Numbered from the stretch's first letter, positions 1 to 13,022 are shown. The stretch: 64,000 nucleotides of DNA from Lineus longissimus (GCF_910592395.1 NC_088310.1:3913501-3977500), one strand, 5' to 3'. A program made the numbers and translations. Notes: generated by a model not told the origin, from the sequence alone.

Positions 1-178
1 GACATACATAACTTTGATGTTCTAGCTTGTCTGTTTCTGTTAAGAAGCGCCAAAAGTAAATTTTAACGCTCGTCATTGCCAGTATAATTACGTCATTATA
101 CGGCCATGTTCGTTTCTGATACCCAGCGGGCCACTGGTAAATAAAGGGTACAAACCAATTTATACGTAGCGTGTATGA

Positions 179-605
179 CACTAGTAGGAGGCATTTTCCG
201 ACTTCTTAACGGTTTCTCTAACTTTTTCCTGATTATCCGACAAAAGTCCGACATTGTCTGACTTTTCCCTGAAACACCAGCCGGGGCTTCCCCAAAGAGG
301 GCCAGATCAGAGGCTTATGTTGAATGGGGTTAATGAGGTGTGAGCCAGACACACAGTGTGACCCTAGATGTAAATACTAATAAGCTCACTCAGTTAGGTC
401 ACTCTGAGCCTTTTGCTCACAACTTATTAACCCCATTCAACCCGGGCCTTTTATCTTTATTACCCTATTTTGGGAAGCCCTAGTATTTTTCACGGGTTTT
501 CTAGAAATCCAACGTTTTTGTAGGGACAAGTCGGATTTTTGTCGGATAAATTAGGAAAATGTAAGAGAAACCGTATAAAGAAGTCGGAAACGCCTCCTAC
601 TAGTG
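179..605. mobile_element. Fold-back (MITE-like) element with long imperfect terminal inverted repeats
   Basis: The outer ~75 bases at each end are inverted copies: the left end starts CACTAGTAGGAGGC and the right end finishes GCCTCCTACTAGTG. Inside these, a second inverted pair (around 318-348 and 403-442, containing TTGAATGGGGTTAAT) continues the symmetry, so almost the whole 427 bp could fold into one hairpin. There is no ORF. This is typical of a non-autonomous DNA transposon. A target-site duplication could not be fixed with confidence. Confidence 0.75.
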
Positions 606-3600
606 TTATTACAGCGTGATATCTGAATTTCCAGAAAATAATACGACGCACCTACCTTTCTCAAATATGTCTTAACCTTTGCGTGGTTTATTGATATTTA
701 CGTCTAGCTTACTGCCACGTATATCGACTAAGCGATCAGCTATTAAGACGCCAGGATTGGTACCAATATGTATTGTTAGTTTCGAAATGATTGGCTTGAT
801 CCTGAAAGGAATCGATGAAGCTCTGATATAGTGCTTTTGCCAAATGCAGCGTGAACAATACACGTACAGAACGGATCAGCTTATATTTCCATAGCTTCTA
901 TCACTATAACTTGTCTCACCAAGACAGTGAGGTATCAATTTTAGTCTAAAGCACCCAAACTAAACATCAGAATTTTTTTTAAAAATCTTCCGTAGTTTGA
1001 AGCAACAAAGCCGTTACACGGTTGCGACGCCAACATCGCTACCGCAAAAACGAACCACATCATTCATTGAAAACTATATTACATTGAAGCTAAGGTGTTT
1101 TAGAATACCCTACCATACAGCACCAACATTAAACGGCAGTAAGATTCACCATTTCATCACAGTGAATAAGAACGAGGCAAAACCACCTGAAACGGAGCAT
1201 AACGTTTACTTCAAATCGATATCAAATACATGTAACAACACAATCAAGTTGATGATGCTTCCTGATCAAATATTTACGTCGAAGTCTCCGGATTTTCATC
1301 ATGATGTCTTGTTCCTTTAAAAAGAAATGAGGTGACTTTTATGAGGCAATATCTGGGTCTGATCACACCATGTTTTGGCATCGCCGGTGAGCCTGGCTGC
1401 ATGGCAGGCAAGCGAGCCGTGCTGAGCTGTGCAAGGCAGTCAAATGAAATCTTTAAGCCGTATGAAAAAGGTCTGACTCAGACTTCAGAGCAACAAAGAG
1501 GCCGGCCCACAAAAAAAGACTCGTGCTCAGTTGATTTTTGGCCAAAAAGATGCTTTCAAGGGGGTCATTCTGATCAAATTGGCATGCACGTTTGGAAAAG
1601 CGGCTGATGTCTCGTGGATGTTCCACCAGTATGATGGGGCAAGTCTTCCAAGGAAGGCAGCAGTCACCTAGTTTAATGAACTCCCGCCCAGTAAATCTTA
1701 TTAATACTCAAGCATTTCGTGACAGTTATCACCAACGAAATTGATTCTAAACTTCATGAAATATTCACTTGATGACACATTGTTTGGGATCAGTTCCAGA
1801 ATGTCTCTAGAATCAATCTGACCAGTCTGTCAGATTAATATTTCAAACCAGATGGAATAAGGTTTGATCAATCTCAAGTACGCCCTGTATACAGGACTCC
1901 TTCGTATTCTTTAATTGCAACCAAGGAGACCAGGACCTCGTCACCAAGCGCCCGATGAATTTGTAATTATTATTGACATGTTTCGTCTCGTGTGGGGGCA
2001 ATGGGCATAGGATAAAAGATATGATTCGTGATAGTGATAGGTGTATCTTAGCCGAAGCCAAAGGCCAAAATGGCGAAAGTGCTATGAAGGCATCAACCAC
2101 TACTCATCCTGAGCTTTAGGACCTTTTACTCGGCACTTATTGAATGTGTGGGAGGGGAGGTGCAGGGAGCTTCCGATTGACCCCCGATATTCGAGAATTC
2201 CTATAGCAGGAAAGTAAGCGGACGTATCGTTGTAGACGATGATCGAGGCATTTCAAATTATTGGCCTGAAGTATTTTTACTATCCATTTAAATATGAGTT
2301 GCATGTACACCAGAAACTGCTAGTAGTAGACTGTACTATAAATGGAAGTGCATCCAAAACTGTGTGAATAATTTTTAAGTAACCTTTAACAAACTGCACT
2401 TATTCCCATTTCGATAGTATTTCTCTCATCAAATGTTCATCATGCAATACAAAGCATCTGCTAATATCTCATGAACAATAGGCCTGCTAGCTATTGATTT
2501 CTTGATTTGCTGGGAATAGAACCTCCATACACGCTGACCAAAGGAAACTGACGGCGATGAAGGTTTGCACTTATGCAATGCTCAGTTCAATAGGCAATTT
2601 TTAAGATCGATTGGTGAGTATGGGCATGGATTCGCTCGCTCACGAATGGGTTCAAAATGTTAATCCTTTATGAAATTAGTTAATATAATCATCATACATG
2701 TACAATGTAGTACGAATACGTTCTAGATGCTATTCCTTTATGAAATTAGTAAATATGTCATCATACATGTAGTTTAATAAGTTGATCCCGCGGTAACCAG
2801 TGTGCTGTTTGCAATGCTTAAGTTTTAAAACACTGAATGAGGAAGAAGGTGTAAATAGTCAAATGGAATACCGTATTATCTATATATAATCCATCCCTCT
2901 GGTAACTATGGCTCCTACTCGTACGTCAGAATGCACACTGAGGCCTAGAAAACATTATCGATAAATCATTTTTATGAAGTTGGCTTCTATTCACTGAATT
3001 ATCGTTATAATCCGTTTGAGAGACCTCGCGAGGCTTTTGTTACGTGACACAGCGTCGACAGGTTCGCGCATTAGGACCTAAGCAACTGGGGAAACACAGG
3101 ATACTGTGTGGTGAATGGTCTCTAAGCAAAAGAACGCGGATTATTAACCATGCTCGTAAAAAGACAGAAACCAGTTGAAGGTAACGCTGAACGAGTGGAG
3201 AAATGTTTTGTTCTAAGGATATGTTCTCGACTGGAGGTATTCGATTTTTCATTTGCTAAGTTTGCTGGATATATTGTTGACTTGTAAATAAGGAGCCAAG
3301 TTTGTTATGTTATAAAAATGTTTTTGTGGCGATTGATTGCCGCTCATCTGCTGTCGATCGGAATCATTATGTTACGTGTTTGCTATTAAGCTCCGCCAGT
3401 CCTTTCTTGCCAAAAACCTTTTTTTGTAAATTCGTGTGTCAACAAGATCTCGTCAGCATGTTTTTCTTGCCAATCAATACCACATTTGGCTTTGTTTATC
3501 AAGAACAATTTAGCCAATGAATCCATTCAATAACACAGCTGAAAGGACTGCAATTCTAAGAGATGTGCCTTCCGCGTTAGCGCTGAATTGACCAGTCAAC

Positions 3601-4066
3601 CATTTGGAATATGGGGAAAAATTAAAAGGGAAGACATTGGAGAATTGTCAGCAAAAAAGCCAGTTTCGTTGAGTAAATGTCGATGTTAGTTATTAGCTCG
3701 GCAAAGGAAACTGACCATAAGGCATCGGATGTAAGCGGCAAAACCAAGACGGAAAAGGCCCGTGGTGGAATCAAATCTTTAGTGATATAGAAACCTTTAT
3801 ATGAGCTTGACAAGGTACGTAATTATACACCTTGCCACATTTGGTGTCTACCCCAAGTTCCAGGAGTAAATGTGATATAGAGATACGGTAACCAGAAAAG
3901 TTTAACTTAAAGAAAATAGGTTTCACATGCAATATAACTTTAACCAAGAATCACTCACGCTTCACGGTGAATGTGCATTTCCGCCAATACTGCATGGTCG
4001 AGCGCAACTTTTCATTACTGGATGTTAATAGTCTTGCTTTTAATATTGGTATGGATGTTTTATTGA
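606..4066. other. Intergenic, no gene recognised
   Basis: The longest ORFs here are below about 110 codons, have no recognisable domain and no matching splice signals. A short diverged direct duplication lies around 2660-2775 (shared CTTTATGAAATTAGT and ATCATCATACATGTA). An in-frame stop at 4067-4069 bounds the start of the next gene. Confidence 0.5.
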
Positions 4067-4132
4067 TAAGAAACTTTCTATAAGACGGACCGTAGCAATC
4101 ATAGATTAACCAATGTCGCCTTGGCTACTTGT

Positions 4133-7072
4133 ATGCTGGCTTTGACTATGGCTACTGGTGAGCGACCAGTAGCTTCAAGTGAATCGAACACAGAAGCGGC
4201 GGAACAGGCTGGTTTAGATCAGAAGCGGGGTAACTTGACACGGAGGGCGACTCTTTGGAATCAGTTTGACGCTCTGATGCGGGCGCAGAGCTCCACGTCT
4301 TCGGATCAAAAAAGCCCTGATAAAGACAATGACGGGAAAGAAAGCGAAAACACTGGAAATTCGAAAAAGGAACCAGTTGCTACCAAAAATTCTGATGGCA
4401 ATGCAGCAAAAACTATCAGGAAGATTGGGCAGGATGTTATAAAAGCTGGAAAGAGAGAGAGGCATAATAGCGAAGGTAGCGATGAAAAGCAATCAAAATG
4501 TGTCAAGATGGATAAATTATCGAGGAGCAAGTCTGTCTCCTTGAAGGCTACCGCGAGTGAAAGCAAACACAAAGGGCGAAAAACGGTCGAAACCACTGGT
4601 ATCGGTGAACTTGATGATACCCAAGAACCGAAGGGAACCATAGGAAAGATAAAGGCTGTCGCATTGAGATCTGGTCAAGATGGATCTGATGAGAAATCTA
4701 CCTCACGTAAATCTGCAGATACTGCTGCTGCGGCTGAAGCAAAAAACATAGATGGCGGTCAACTGCGACAGAAAATGAGTGTGGAAAGGACGTCCAAGGG
4801 GACAAAAGACGCTACCATGGAAAAAGGTATTTGTAAGTCAAGTAGTGATGGTGCAGGGAAAATTTCAGTTGATTCTGGGTCTGTTGAGAAGAATGGTCAT
4901 TCTGGAACCCGAAGTACCGGTGAAGATATGACTGTGAGGGAATCAGGGATTGACCGGTCACGGACTGGGGGAAGCCCTCATAGTGGGTGTTTACGTGTAT
5001 CTGACAATCTTAACCAGAGTCGTCCTCATAGTCAAGAAAGTGGTGCAAGCCAGCGTACGGATAATCTAGAGGAACCTCTGACATTCAGCAGGCCCGGGAG
5101 CAGCGGCAGTGAATATAATCACCGAAGTGATGTGAACTTGTCAGAGTCCCTTAACCGCTGGGTCACCCACTTGACCACGGAGCAGACCGACTCGCCGCGG
5201 ACTTCGCCCCGTATGACAGCATCAGTCAGTCCACTTCCCGGGGATTATCCATCGTACGGGAAACCCGTCATGCCAGGCTACAAGCCCATGTCAACCAAAC
5301 AAGAATCTCTAGTGCTTCCCAGACCGGCCCGTGTGGTGGAGCCGCTCCATCCCAACCCGAGTCTTCGGGACTGTATTCCCATCATGCCAAAGTCTGCTGC
5401 CATCGTGTGCTTCCTCCTCAACATCCTAGTACCCGGACTAGGTAAGTTATTTTCCGACGATATTTTCCAACGGTGGCTACATGTAAGTGCATTTTTATTG
5501 CGAAAATGAACAATGCCAACCAAGGGCTGGGCACTTGGTCAATTGATAATGTGGCAAAGTTTGGTACATTCTAAGTCATTGCTACTTCTAATAAGTCAGG
5601 TCATTGTTTAATGGAAAAGGATTTTTACAATGGATTCAGCATCAACATTAATTAGATGTCAGCAACTGACACATTGCCAATGTACCACATGTTTTTTGCC
5701 TATCGGTTATTTTCCTATTCTTCTCGAGTTATTTCTGAACAACTCATATTTGATCGATATGACAATAGATTTATCCTCAGGCTCAGCGGTAAAAAGGCAG
5801 AAGGCGAAAAAAGAATACGTGACGTCATATTTTATGCGGAAAGAAATAATTATCAATCGTTTGTAAAATCAATTATATCATATCGCAAAATACTATATGT
5901 ATTAAAAGAGGGATTCGTATACATGTAGTTTGTTACCTTGTAATTTATCGGATACCTCTGTCGACGAACATTCTTATATACTAACCTAGTTTCACATTTC
6001 ACCACGCCGACTGTTTAAAATGGCCTGCACATGATGTCGATCATAATCATGTCTCACGCTTTTAGTAATACGTAACTTCTTTCTTCCAGGTACCTTTTTC
6101 TCTGCCTTTTCTCTGATGTGCTGCGGACGAACAAGGCCAATTGGTACCGACATCCTCAGTTGCTTCATGAACAACTGCTGGGCCGGCCTGTTACAGCTGC
6201 TGAGTACACCAGTCTTGCTAGTTGGCTGGATCTGGAGCATCATATGGGGACTTGTCTTCTTAGAGTTATCAGGTAAAGCATGCTATAATTTACATAACCT
6301 CAACCCTGCGGAGCCTGCCATGAAAACCTGCGAGATTTTAAGCATAAGTGACATTAATGGTTTTATGAACAACTTTTGCTCAGCCACCAATCAAGAAGCC
6401 AGAGGGAGAAACTACACAAAAATACATATGAAATTATCACTACACCTCGGTGTAACTGCATTAAGTACAATGTATAGCAAAGTACATGTACCAGTACTTG
6501 AAATTCTCTTGTAACGCATGAATATGAAACATGTCAATCGATGTTGAGAGTTACACTGCACTCGGCCTTTTTCTTTCAATTGTCCCTTTGGTTTCTTTTC
6601 AGCTAAGCCACCCGATGGAGAGGGATCCCCTCTAGCGCAATCGTCTACTACAGGTTCAAGAGCCTCGAACCTTAGCAGGATCGGTCAGTCTTCCAGGACA
6701 TCTATCCGCAGCAGGGCGGTCCCCGGGCGTAGCGCTACAGTCGCCCCAATGGCATCCTCAGCAAGTCAAGACAGACCTCCCATCATCACGCTGCAGGAAG
6801 CACCGGTCATAATCAGCCATAACACCAATGCAGAGCCACACACCAGTCAACAACCACAGCCGGCAGCGAACCAGTCCAATTACAGGTATCACAGAATGAT
6901 GCAGCGCCACCAGCGGGCCGCTGCGGCTAGCAACAATGAACTTCCTTTCCTCAGGACTGCTCATATGGACGACTTTGTACGCCTTAGTGCGTCAGTCTTT
7001 GGTATTGCTATGGTCCAAAGTGAAGGGGACAATGCGGCAGCAGCTGAGTCAGACCCAAATCAGAAATTATAA
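4133..7072 (+). CDS. stum: Stum / SPEC3-family membrane protein, three coding exons
   Basis: Exons 4133-5441, 6090-6272 and 6603-7072 join with consistent phase 1 introns (GTAAGT...CCAG and GTAAAG...TCAG) to give about 653 residues. Residues 1 to ~420 are hydrophilic, rich in Ser, Lys, Glu and Gly, with no domain. The conserved SPEC3/stum core then starts at IPIMPKSAAIVCFLLN and contains a first membrane segment with VPGLGTFFSAFSLMCCGRTR across the first splice, then a second long hydrophobic segment with LVGWIWSIIWG. A Ser/Thr/Gln-rich tail follows. The family includes Drosophila stum, a mechanosensory-neuron protein, and sea urchin SPEC3, made in ciliated ectoderm; the role here is inferred from them. 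ATG 4133 is the first in frame after the stop at 4067; ATG 4148 is an alternative. The long N-terminal extension is larger than in vertebrate STUM. The stop lies in the first unit of a tandem repeat. Confidence 0.85.
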
Positions 7073-7515
7073 CAATAGTGTATGGGATTCCATTGTTAGA
7101 AACGGCTCTTGGGAGCTGGGCCGAATCAAAAAGTATAACAATAGTGTAAGGGGATTCCATTGTTAGAAACGGCTCTTGGGAGCTGGACCGAATCAAAAAG
7201 TATAACAATAGTGTGAGGGAATCCATTGTTAGAAACGACTCATAGGGAGCTGGGCCGAATCAAAAAGTATAACAATAGTGTGAGGGGATTCCATTGTTAG
7301 TGACGACTCTTAGGGAGCTGGGCCGAATCAAAAAGTATAACAATAGTGTGAGGGGATTCCATTGTTAGTGACGACTCTTAGGGAGCTGGGCCGAATCAAA
7401 AAGTATAACAATAGTGTGAGGGGATTCCATTGTTAGAAACGACTCTTAGGGAGCTGGGCCGAATCAAAAAGTATAACAATAGCGTAGGGGATTCCATTGT
7501 TAGTGACGACTTCCG
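7071..7515. repeat. Tandem repeat, 66-68 bp unit, about 6.6 copies
   Basis: Units begin with AACAATAG at 7071, 7137, 7204, 7271, 7339, 7407 and 7475, giving periods of 66, 67, 67, 68, 68 and 68. Each unit carries TAACAAT and, 16-17 bases later, ATTGTTA, so each can form a small 7-bp-stem hairpin. A second shared block reads GGGAGCTGGGCCGAATCAAA. The array begins at the stum stop codon and so makes up its proximal 3'UTR if transcription continues. Confidence 0.9.
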
Positions 7516-8648
7516 TAACAGCAGTTTTAGGACGTATGATTTTACTTTTAACTCGGGACGAGGCGTGTGACCATCTGCGTTATCATTGTGAAAGATAATT
7601 GTACGGTTTCTTGACGTCAATTCTATGCCCTCCCTAGAACTACTTATCTGTGATATTATTAGCCAGGAAAATCATTAACATGTATTATTTTTCGATATTT
7701 CACCAATTGTTGATAACTTTGCATGTTAGAATAGAAATTTTATTCTTGGTATCATAATGCCAATAATCACATGTCAACTGTCTTTATTGTGTTCTTTGTA
7801 CACTATGATAAAACTTCAAACAACATATTATGGCTTCATCGTGTTTTTTTTATTTCCGTAAGTGTTTCACTATCGTCAAAATATTTTAGTACACCGCCAA
7901 CTTGTATGTTACATACAGACAGACCGGTACATGATAGAAGCGAGAGCAAATGAATAGTTGTCATAATTATTTCTCTTAAACACGTACCGCTAGTGGCCAG
8001 GCCACGAGTTAATGTATTCCCAGGTAGATATCCTGCTGAGCGGAGTGGGCAGTATTTAGGTCTTGGTGATAGGTATAAATAGGTTGCTACGTCACTCGTA
8101 ACGAAATACAACGTGGTTTTGGTGCACTTCCTGGATAAAATTCATCTCTTCACACACATAGTATTTGTGTTTTATTTGTGGTTTATGACCAAGGGCAATG
8201 TGCAGAATCTGTTATGTGATAATCTTCCACATGAGATATCCTGGTACAGTATTAGCCCACAGACTCTTGAGTTTTTGAGGGGTCATCTCAGGTTTTGGTG
8301 ATGTGCATCCTATCTTGGTGATACCTGTATCCTGGTGTCTTTCAGTCATTTTCTATGATACACCCCCTTCCTTGGAGGTGGTGGGGTGATAGATCATTTA
8401 TAGTTCATTGCACTCTTGACCTGAGGAAGTCAAATGATAGCTGGCAAAGTGTGTTACTGGGGGAAAATGGGATTGGGATGGTTTTGCCAGATGCCAAAGG
8501 TCTTTGAAGTGCTACTATAACAGTTTTTGAGTACATCAGGGTGCAGGAAGGATTGGGAGAGTCCATCCCTTATTTTGAGATGGGGAGAAAGGTAATTCTT
8601 TGAAAACATAATGCAATAGTAGGCTGTGTATCAAAGCTGAATCTTACA
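7516..8648. other. Intergenic / 5' part of the transposon, no gene recognised
   Basis: No ORF with domain similarity was seen. The left end of the 8.6-11.3 kb transposon should lie in this stretch, but I could not identify a convincing terminal inverted repeat or TTAA duplication. Confidence 0.4.
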
Positions 8649-10463
8649 ATGGCTGAACAAGAAAACTTTCAAAGTCTGAGTTCAGCATCAGTTGCTGGAG
8701 GGTCGTCAAATGAACATCCGTCACCAATTCCTGTACCTGTAAGATCGAGAGAAAAGGAGCGTTTGGAGAACCCAAGGAAGAGATTCCCATCTGACAGTCC
8801 TTCGAAAGTCCGAAAGAGGAAGGAAAAAAGCCAGAAGACATCATTTATTGTTCGGGGATGCTTAGAATTCAAGGCGAATTCTGAAAACGAAAAAGTCAAC
8901 CTATTTGATGACATAGACGGCATAAAAAGACATCTTGGTGGAGGAACTGCCTCAAAGATAACCAATTACCAGCTTTTGAAGGAACTTGTCGATTTTTATA
9001 AACTGCACAACACGTTTGAGGGGGACAACGAAGATGCATCATCATCATCAACTGATAAATGCCAAAGTGAACCTAGTGGCACTTCTTACCAATACTGCCA
9101 GAAGAATGAAACCAAATCACCAATATATTTAATGACAGTTCAATCTTTGGACAATTTGTTGGACAGAGTTTGCTTGCACCACAGGACATGTACATCAAAA
9201 ATGTCAGTCCGGGAGGAAAAAACTGCAAGAGATGGCCATGTCGGTCTATTTCATGTCACTTGCCAAACAGGCAAACACAACATATATTGGACGACTTCAC
9301 CCCATGTGGAAGGAGGCAAATTTACGGTGAATCTAAGGATGGCCCATAGTTACTTTGTCTCAGGAATCCTGCCGAATCAGTATGAACGTATATGTGATGC
9401 AGCTGACATTGGAAAAATGGGAGACAAGACACTTACTAAATTCCAAGATTCGTATCTTCCTGTCACGGATGGAGTTGTGAAGGAGTCAAAATCAGATGCT
9501 TTGTTGGAAGAAATTGCTGCTTCTGTTGAAAGTACCGGCTTGGATGGTATTGACATTGCTACTGACGCTAGACATTGTTGGCGAAAAAATGCCCGCTTTA
9601 CTGATGTTGTCTGCCTGGGCGAAAAGACGCATAAGGTCCTACAGAATGAGGTAATTTCAAAAGATGACGATCCAATCACTCAAAGGCACGAAATGGTGTG
9701 AACACGGAGGATCTATGAATATTTTGACAGAGAGAGTGTCCCAATCAGAGTGCATTCACATGATAACAATGCCTCGATCACTAAGTTTGTCCGTGTGGAA
9801 CGCTCCCCAACCGTTACTTCTTTAGATACCTGGCATATGACAAAGGGTGTGGCCAAAGGAATGGCGAAACTGACAAAGGGGAGGAAATATTTAGAAGGAA
9901 GGTCTTGGTTTGTTGACTTGGCAGATAAGTCAGCATCTGTAAAAACTCATATATATTGGTGCATCAAACGCTGTGAGGGGGACACAGAAAGACTAAAAGC
10001 CAGCATAGATAATGTGATTGAGCACTATAAGAACAATCATGCCAATTGTCATCAGGAGTCCCCATGTCGGTCTGATCATGACTATGAACCCAGCAAGCGA
10101 GAAATATCTTCAGCCCCTGCAGAGGCAGCCCTCAAGAAGTATCTTCACAGTCTGTTGGTTTATAAATCACCGCATCTTTACATTGGATGCAGGGATACGC
10201 ATTATGTCGAAAGTTTTAATAATTCTCTGCTCCAATATCACAACAAAAGAATCGTATTCGAAAGGGCCAACTACCAAATCCGAACCAACTTGTCAGTCCT
10301 GGACTGGAATGAGCACCAAGACAGCGAGGTGACGTCCACTGTGCTGGAAAAGGACTCTAGACATCCAAGGCGAATGGTGGGACGAGAAATCAAAAAGAAA
10401 AAGAGATTTAATTTTTGGTCAGATATTTGGGAGCAATGGATACAAAGTTTCTATACAAAGTAA
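8649..10463 (+). pseudogene. Kolobok-like DDE transposase, interrupted by one in-frame TGA
   Basis: The frame runs from ATG 8649 to TAA 10463 (605 codons) with a single break, TGA at 9699-9701 (codon 351). The N-terminus has a basic patch, KVRKRKEK, which may be a nuclear signal, followed by Cys/His clusters (VCLHHRTC and HVTCQTGKH) likely to bind zinc. The acidic triad I infer is Asp306 in TDARH, Asp372 in HSHDNN and Glu521 in YVESFNN. This spacing and the DTWH, HYKNNHANC and DWNEH motifs match the Kolobok superfamily as I remember it; another DDE superfamily is possible. Reading continues cleanly past the TGA, so this is a recent lesion (CGA to TGA by CpG decay is the simplest route) or rare read-through. 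It should cut and paste its own element when intact. Confidence 0.7.
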
Positions 10464-10604
10464 TCTGAGTCCTATATTAGGCCTACCTATCCCCCCTTGA
10501 CTCAGGACAATTCTATTGCTCGGGTTAGGTAGATGAAATTGCTGACTCTGATTTTTCTCACACACTTAGACTAGAGCCAGTCTTTGAATGCTAACTTTTT
10601 TGCC

Positions 10605-11264
10605 ATGTCTCAAAAATTGCTATACCAAATTTATGTCACAGAGGAAGAAAGGGAATTGATAAGAGGTATTTTCACTTTTCATGGGATGGACTTAGTGGAA
10701 GCAGAACCACAAATGGTGGATAAAGGGATACAATGTATCAGAACTGAATCAGTCCAGGATGCTGTTGAACCTGTGCCATCATCATCATCTGCAGTTGATG
10801 GACCTAACATGGAGGATAGCTCAGACGATCATGACAGCGATGCTGGGAACAATGTGGCTCCCTTGGACCCTGTAAATCAAGGTGGACACGATGAAGAAAG
10901 AGAGAATGGATTTATTCTGCCGGACCTTGCCAGTGAAGAGTGTACACTCTGTTACTGTCGTCCTTGTGTCACCACCAAACGTCCCAGATGGTTGGGTGCT
11001 GGTCAAGCAGCGAAGAAAAAAAACAATACTTTGAGAAAGGGTTTTTATAAGAGGTATTGGAAGATGCTGAAGGACAGGGCTGCATGGATGGATTATCGCT
11101 ATCTTCAAAAAAAGCAGAGGAGTTTGCAAAATATGGGTGAAGATGAGACTGTTTGGAGCTGTACCAGTGACCGGGAAATTATCCCTGATTGTGTTATCAC
11201 ATTGGTTAGGGGACTGTATCCGAACCCTCCAGGAATTCCCTATGTTGGCCATCATTGGCATTAA
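10605..11264 (+). CDS. P2RX7 intracellular-domain-like ORF of the transposon
   Basis: This 219-residue ORF starts at ATG 10605, after an in-frame stop at 10572. The first half is acidic and Ser-rich (SSDDHDSDAG). The second half has a Cys cluster, ECTLCYCRPC, then RPRWLG, a basic-aromatic stretch (RKGFYKRYWKML) and the ending YPNPPGIPYVGHHWH. This layout matches the zinc-binding domain shared with the C-terminus of the P2X7 receptor, which in invertebrates is common in transposon-linked and uncharacterised proteins. It contains no channel part, so it is not a purinergic receptor. It is probably an accessory or DNA/protein-binding protein of the element. The gap to the transposase is 141 bases and no splice joins the frames. 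Confidence 0.65.
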   Translation: MSQKLLYQIYVTEEERELIRGIFTFHGMDLVEAEPQMVDKGIQCIRTESVQDAVEPVPSSSSAVDGPNMEDSSDDHDSDAGNNVAPLDPVNQGGHDEERENGFILPDLASEECTLCYCRPCVTTKRPRWLGAGQAAKKKNNTLRKGFYKRYWKMLKDRAAWMDYRYLQKKQRSLQNMGEDETVWSCTSDREIIPDCVITLVRGLYPNPPGIPYVGHHWH

Positions 11265-13022
11265 TTCTTCTATGGATTAAACAATCATTTATTGTGGATT
11301 TAGATTTAGATTTGACTTTTTTTGTGTTGAATTCAGTGAAGGAGTACACTAGTTTTATGTGATGCAAAGCAAGTGGATTAACATGATTGAAGTGGATATT
11401 TCATAACATTGAACATAAAGGTGAATAATATAAATAGGTGAATAATAACATGTTTTGGTGGAATATAAATCATGGAATACATCTGGACTACCCCCAATGA
11501 AAAGTAGGCCCCTTTCCACATTTTTTTGGGGATATTTTGCATGCTTTTTCAGGGGACTAATTTTCCTGCACAACAGTCACATGCTTTTGTTTACAATGTC
11601 CATATTTAGCCTTACCACATGCCAATCATACCTCAAACTGTCTATCACATAGTACATTTATGCATTATTAATGAAGCAAATTTTCAGTTACAAATCTTTC
11701 CCACCTAATTTCTCCGACAAATAGACCATCTCATAAACCCTAAGTGGGCATATGGCTTTCATGAAACTTCATGATAAATGTATCAACTTTTCATTGAAAA
11801 CTGCCTTTTCAAACTCTTGTAATTTTGAATAAACTGGCCAAAATGGCAGGAGCTCTGAATTCAAAAATATCTTACTGGCAAAAGCCAGCCTCGTCCCAAC
11901 CCACACCTTTTATATGGCAGCTACCTGTTTAATACATTTTAGAACCGTCCTCTATATAGGAACGCAGTTAACTACATTAGGTACCGGCCGGTTATTATCT
12001 CGAGACACTCCTCTTAAGGCTTTATACCAGTGATACATGGAGGTCCTTAATGCATATAGTAGCACCATTCGAGTTCAATGGTGTATGTAGGTCTGCAGAC
12101 GCCAGTACACTGCCTGTTTTATTGACAGCAGAATTTTAACTAGTAGTAAACCAATATCGTATATCGTAAACAATACGGCGAACAAAAAACAGAATTCTTA
12201 ATACGACATCCTTGAAAGTAAAAACAAAAGAGAAAACTTTTTAAGAGAATCATTCCCATTGGATTGATGAAGTACAATAATCGAAAATAACTTAGCGGGT
12301 GCAGTTCAAGCGATAACTTATAATGTCTCGTGTTGTCAAGGATAGCGATGCATGTGATATTCGATCTTTCTTGTCGACTACCAAGTGCAGAATGATACAA
12401 AATTCAGTACCAGTCGTGTAATGTCGAAAATATCGGCTAGCATGCCGTCCAGCCTTAGGGTCTCATCACCGTAAGAGTATACCTTTTTCGCTTTCATTAT
12501 ATATCCGACAATAGACTGTAAGATATTGTTCAATTGAGAATTCTAAAACATTTACAAGAATATGTTAAAGTCCGGACAAGGTCCCTGCGAGATTTTTGAT
12601 AACACGCGGTGTTGGTTGTACCACCATACAACGTCGAACTCAGGATGACCAGAGAATCACAACTGGGGACTGTTAGACAGTGCTAATGCTGCAGTTACAT
12701 AGAGTTCACGTTTTCATATGCAATGTGTCACTGTTCACTTATCATCCGTGACATTAAGAACTAATAAGTCATTTCCAAAGAGCGGGCTACATTCGATTCA
12801 CGAGGTCACTTTTCACCTCCACGTCATGTTTTCAAGCCTAATTCAGTTAACTCGTGACAAGTGAATCATGACCAGTGACAACGTGAACCCTATATAACTC
12901 TGGCCGAACTCACGGAAAAGCACCACAATTTCGTACTGCCTGGTAATCCTGTCCGTCGACATTGCACAACGATTTCTGAAATTATACCGAAAAATACATT
13001 TAACGTGACTTTCTGTATAATA
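11265..13022. other. Intergenic, no gene recognised
   Basis: The right end of the transposon should lie early in this stretch, but no terminal repeat was recognised. The rest has no convincing ORF or splice pair. The 3'UTR of the minus-strand galectin-like gene occupies its right edge. Confidence 0.4.

Larger units (their letters stand above)
8649..11264 (+). mobile_element. DNA transposon body, Kolobok-like, two ORFs
   Basis: Two intronless neighbouring ORFs on the same strand, a DDE transposase (8649-10463, one internal stop) and a P2RX7-intracellular-domain-like protein (10605-11264), form a unit often seen in invertebrate and fish genomes. No splice pair joins them. Terminal repeats were not found, so the limits given are those of the coding part only. 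Confidence 0.7.

Noticed and set aside
7071-7515. CRISPR-like array
   Set aside because: Units are contiguous full repeats without unique spacers, in an animal genome.
9699-9701. TGA as a selenocysteine codon in the transposase
   Set aside because: No selenocysteine is known in this family and I saw no obvious SECIS-like element; a point mutation is simpler.
10605-11264. P2X7 receptor gene
   Set aside because: Only the intracellular Cys-rich domain is present, with no transmembrane or ATP-binding part, next to a transposase.
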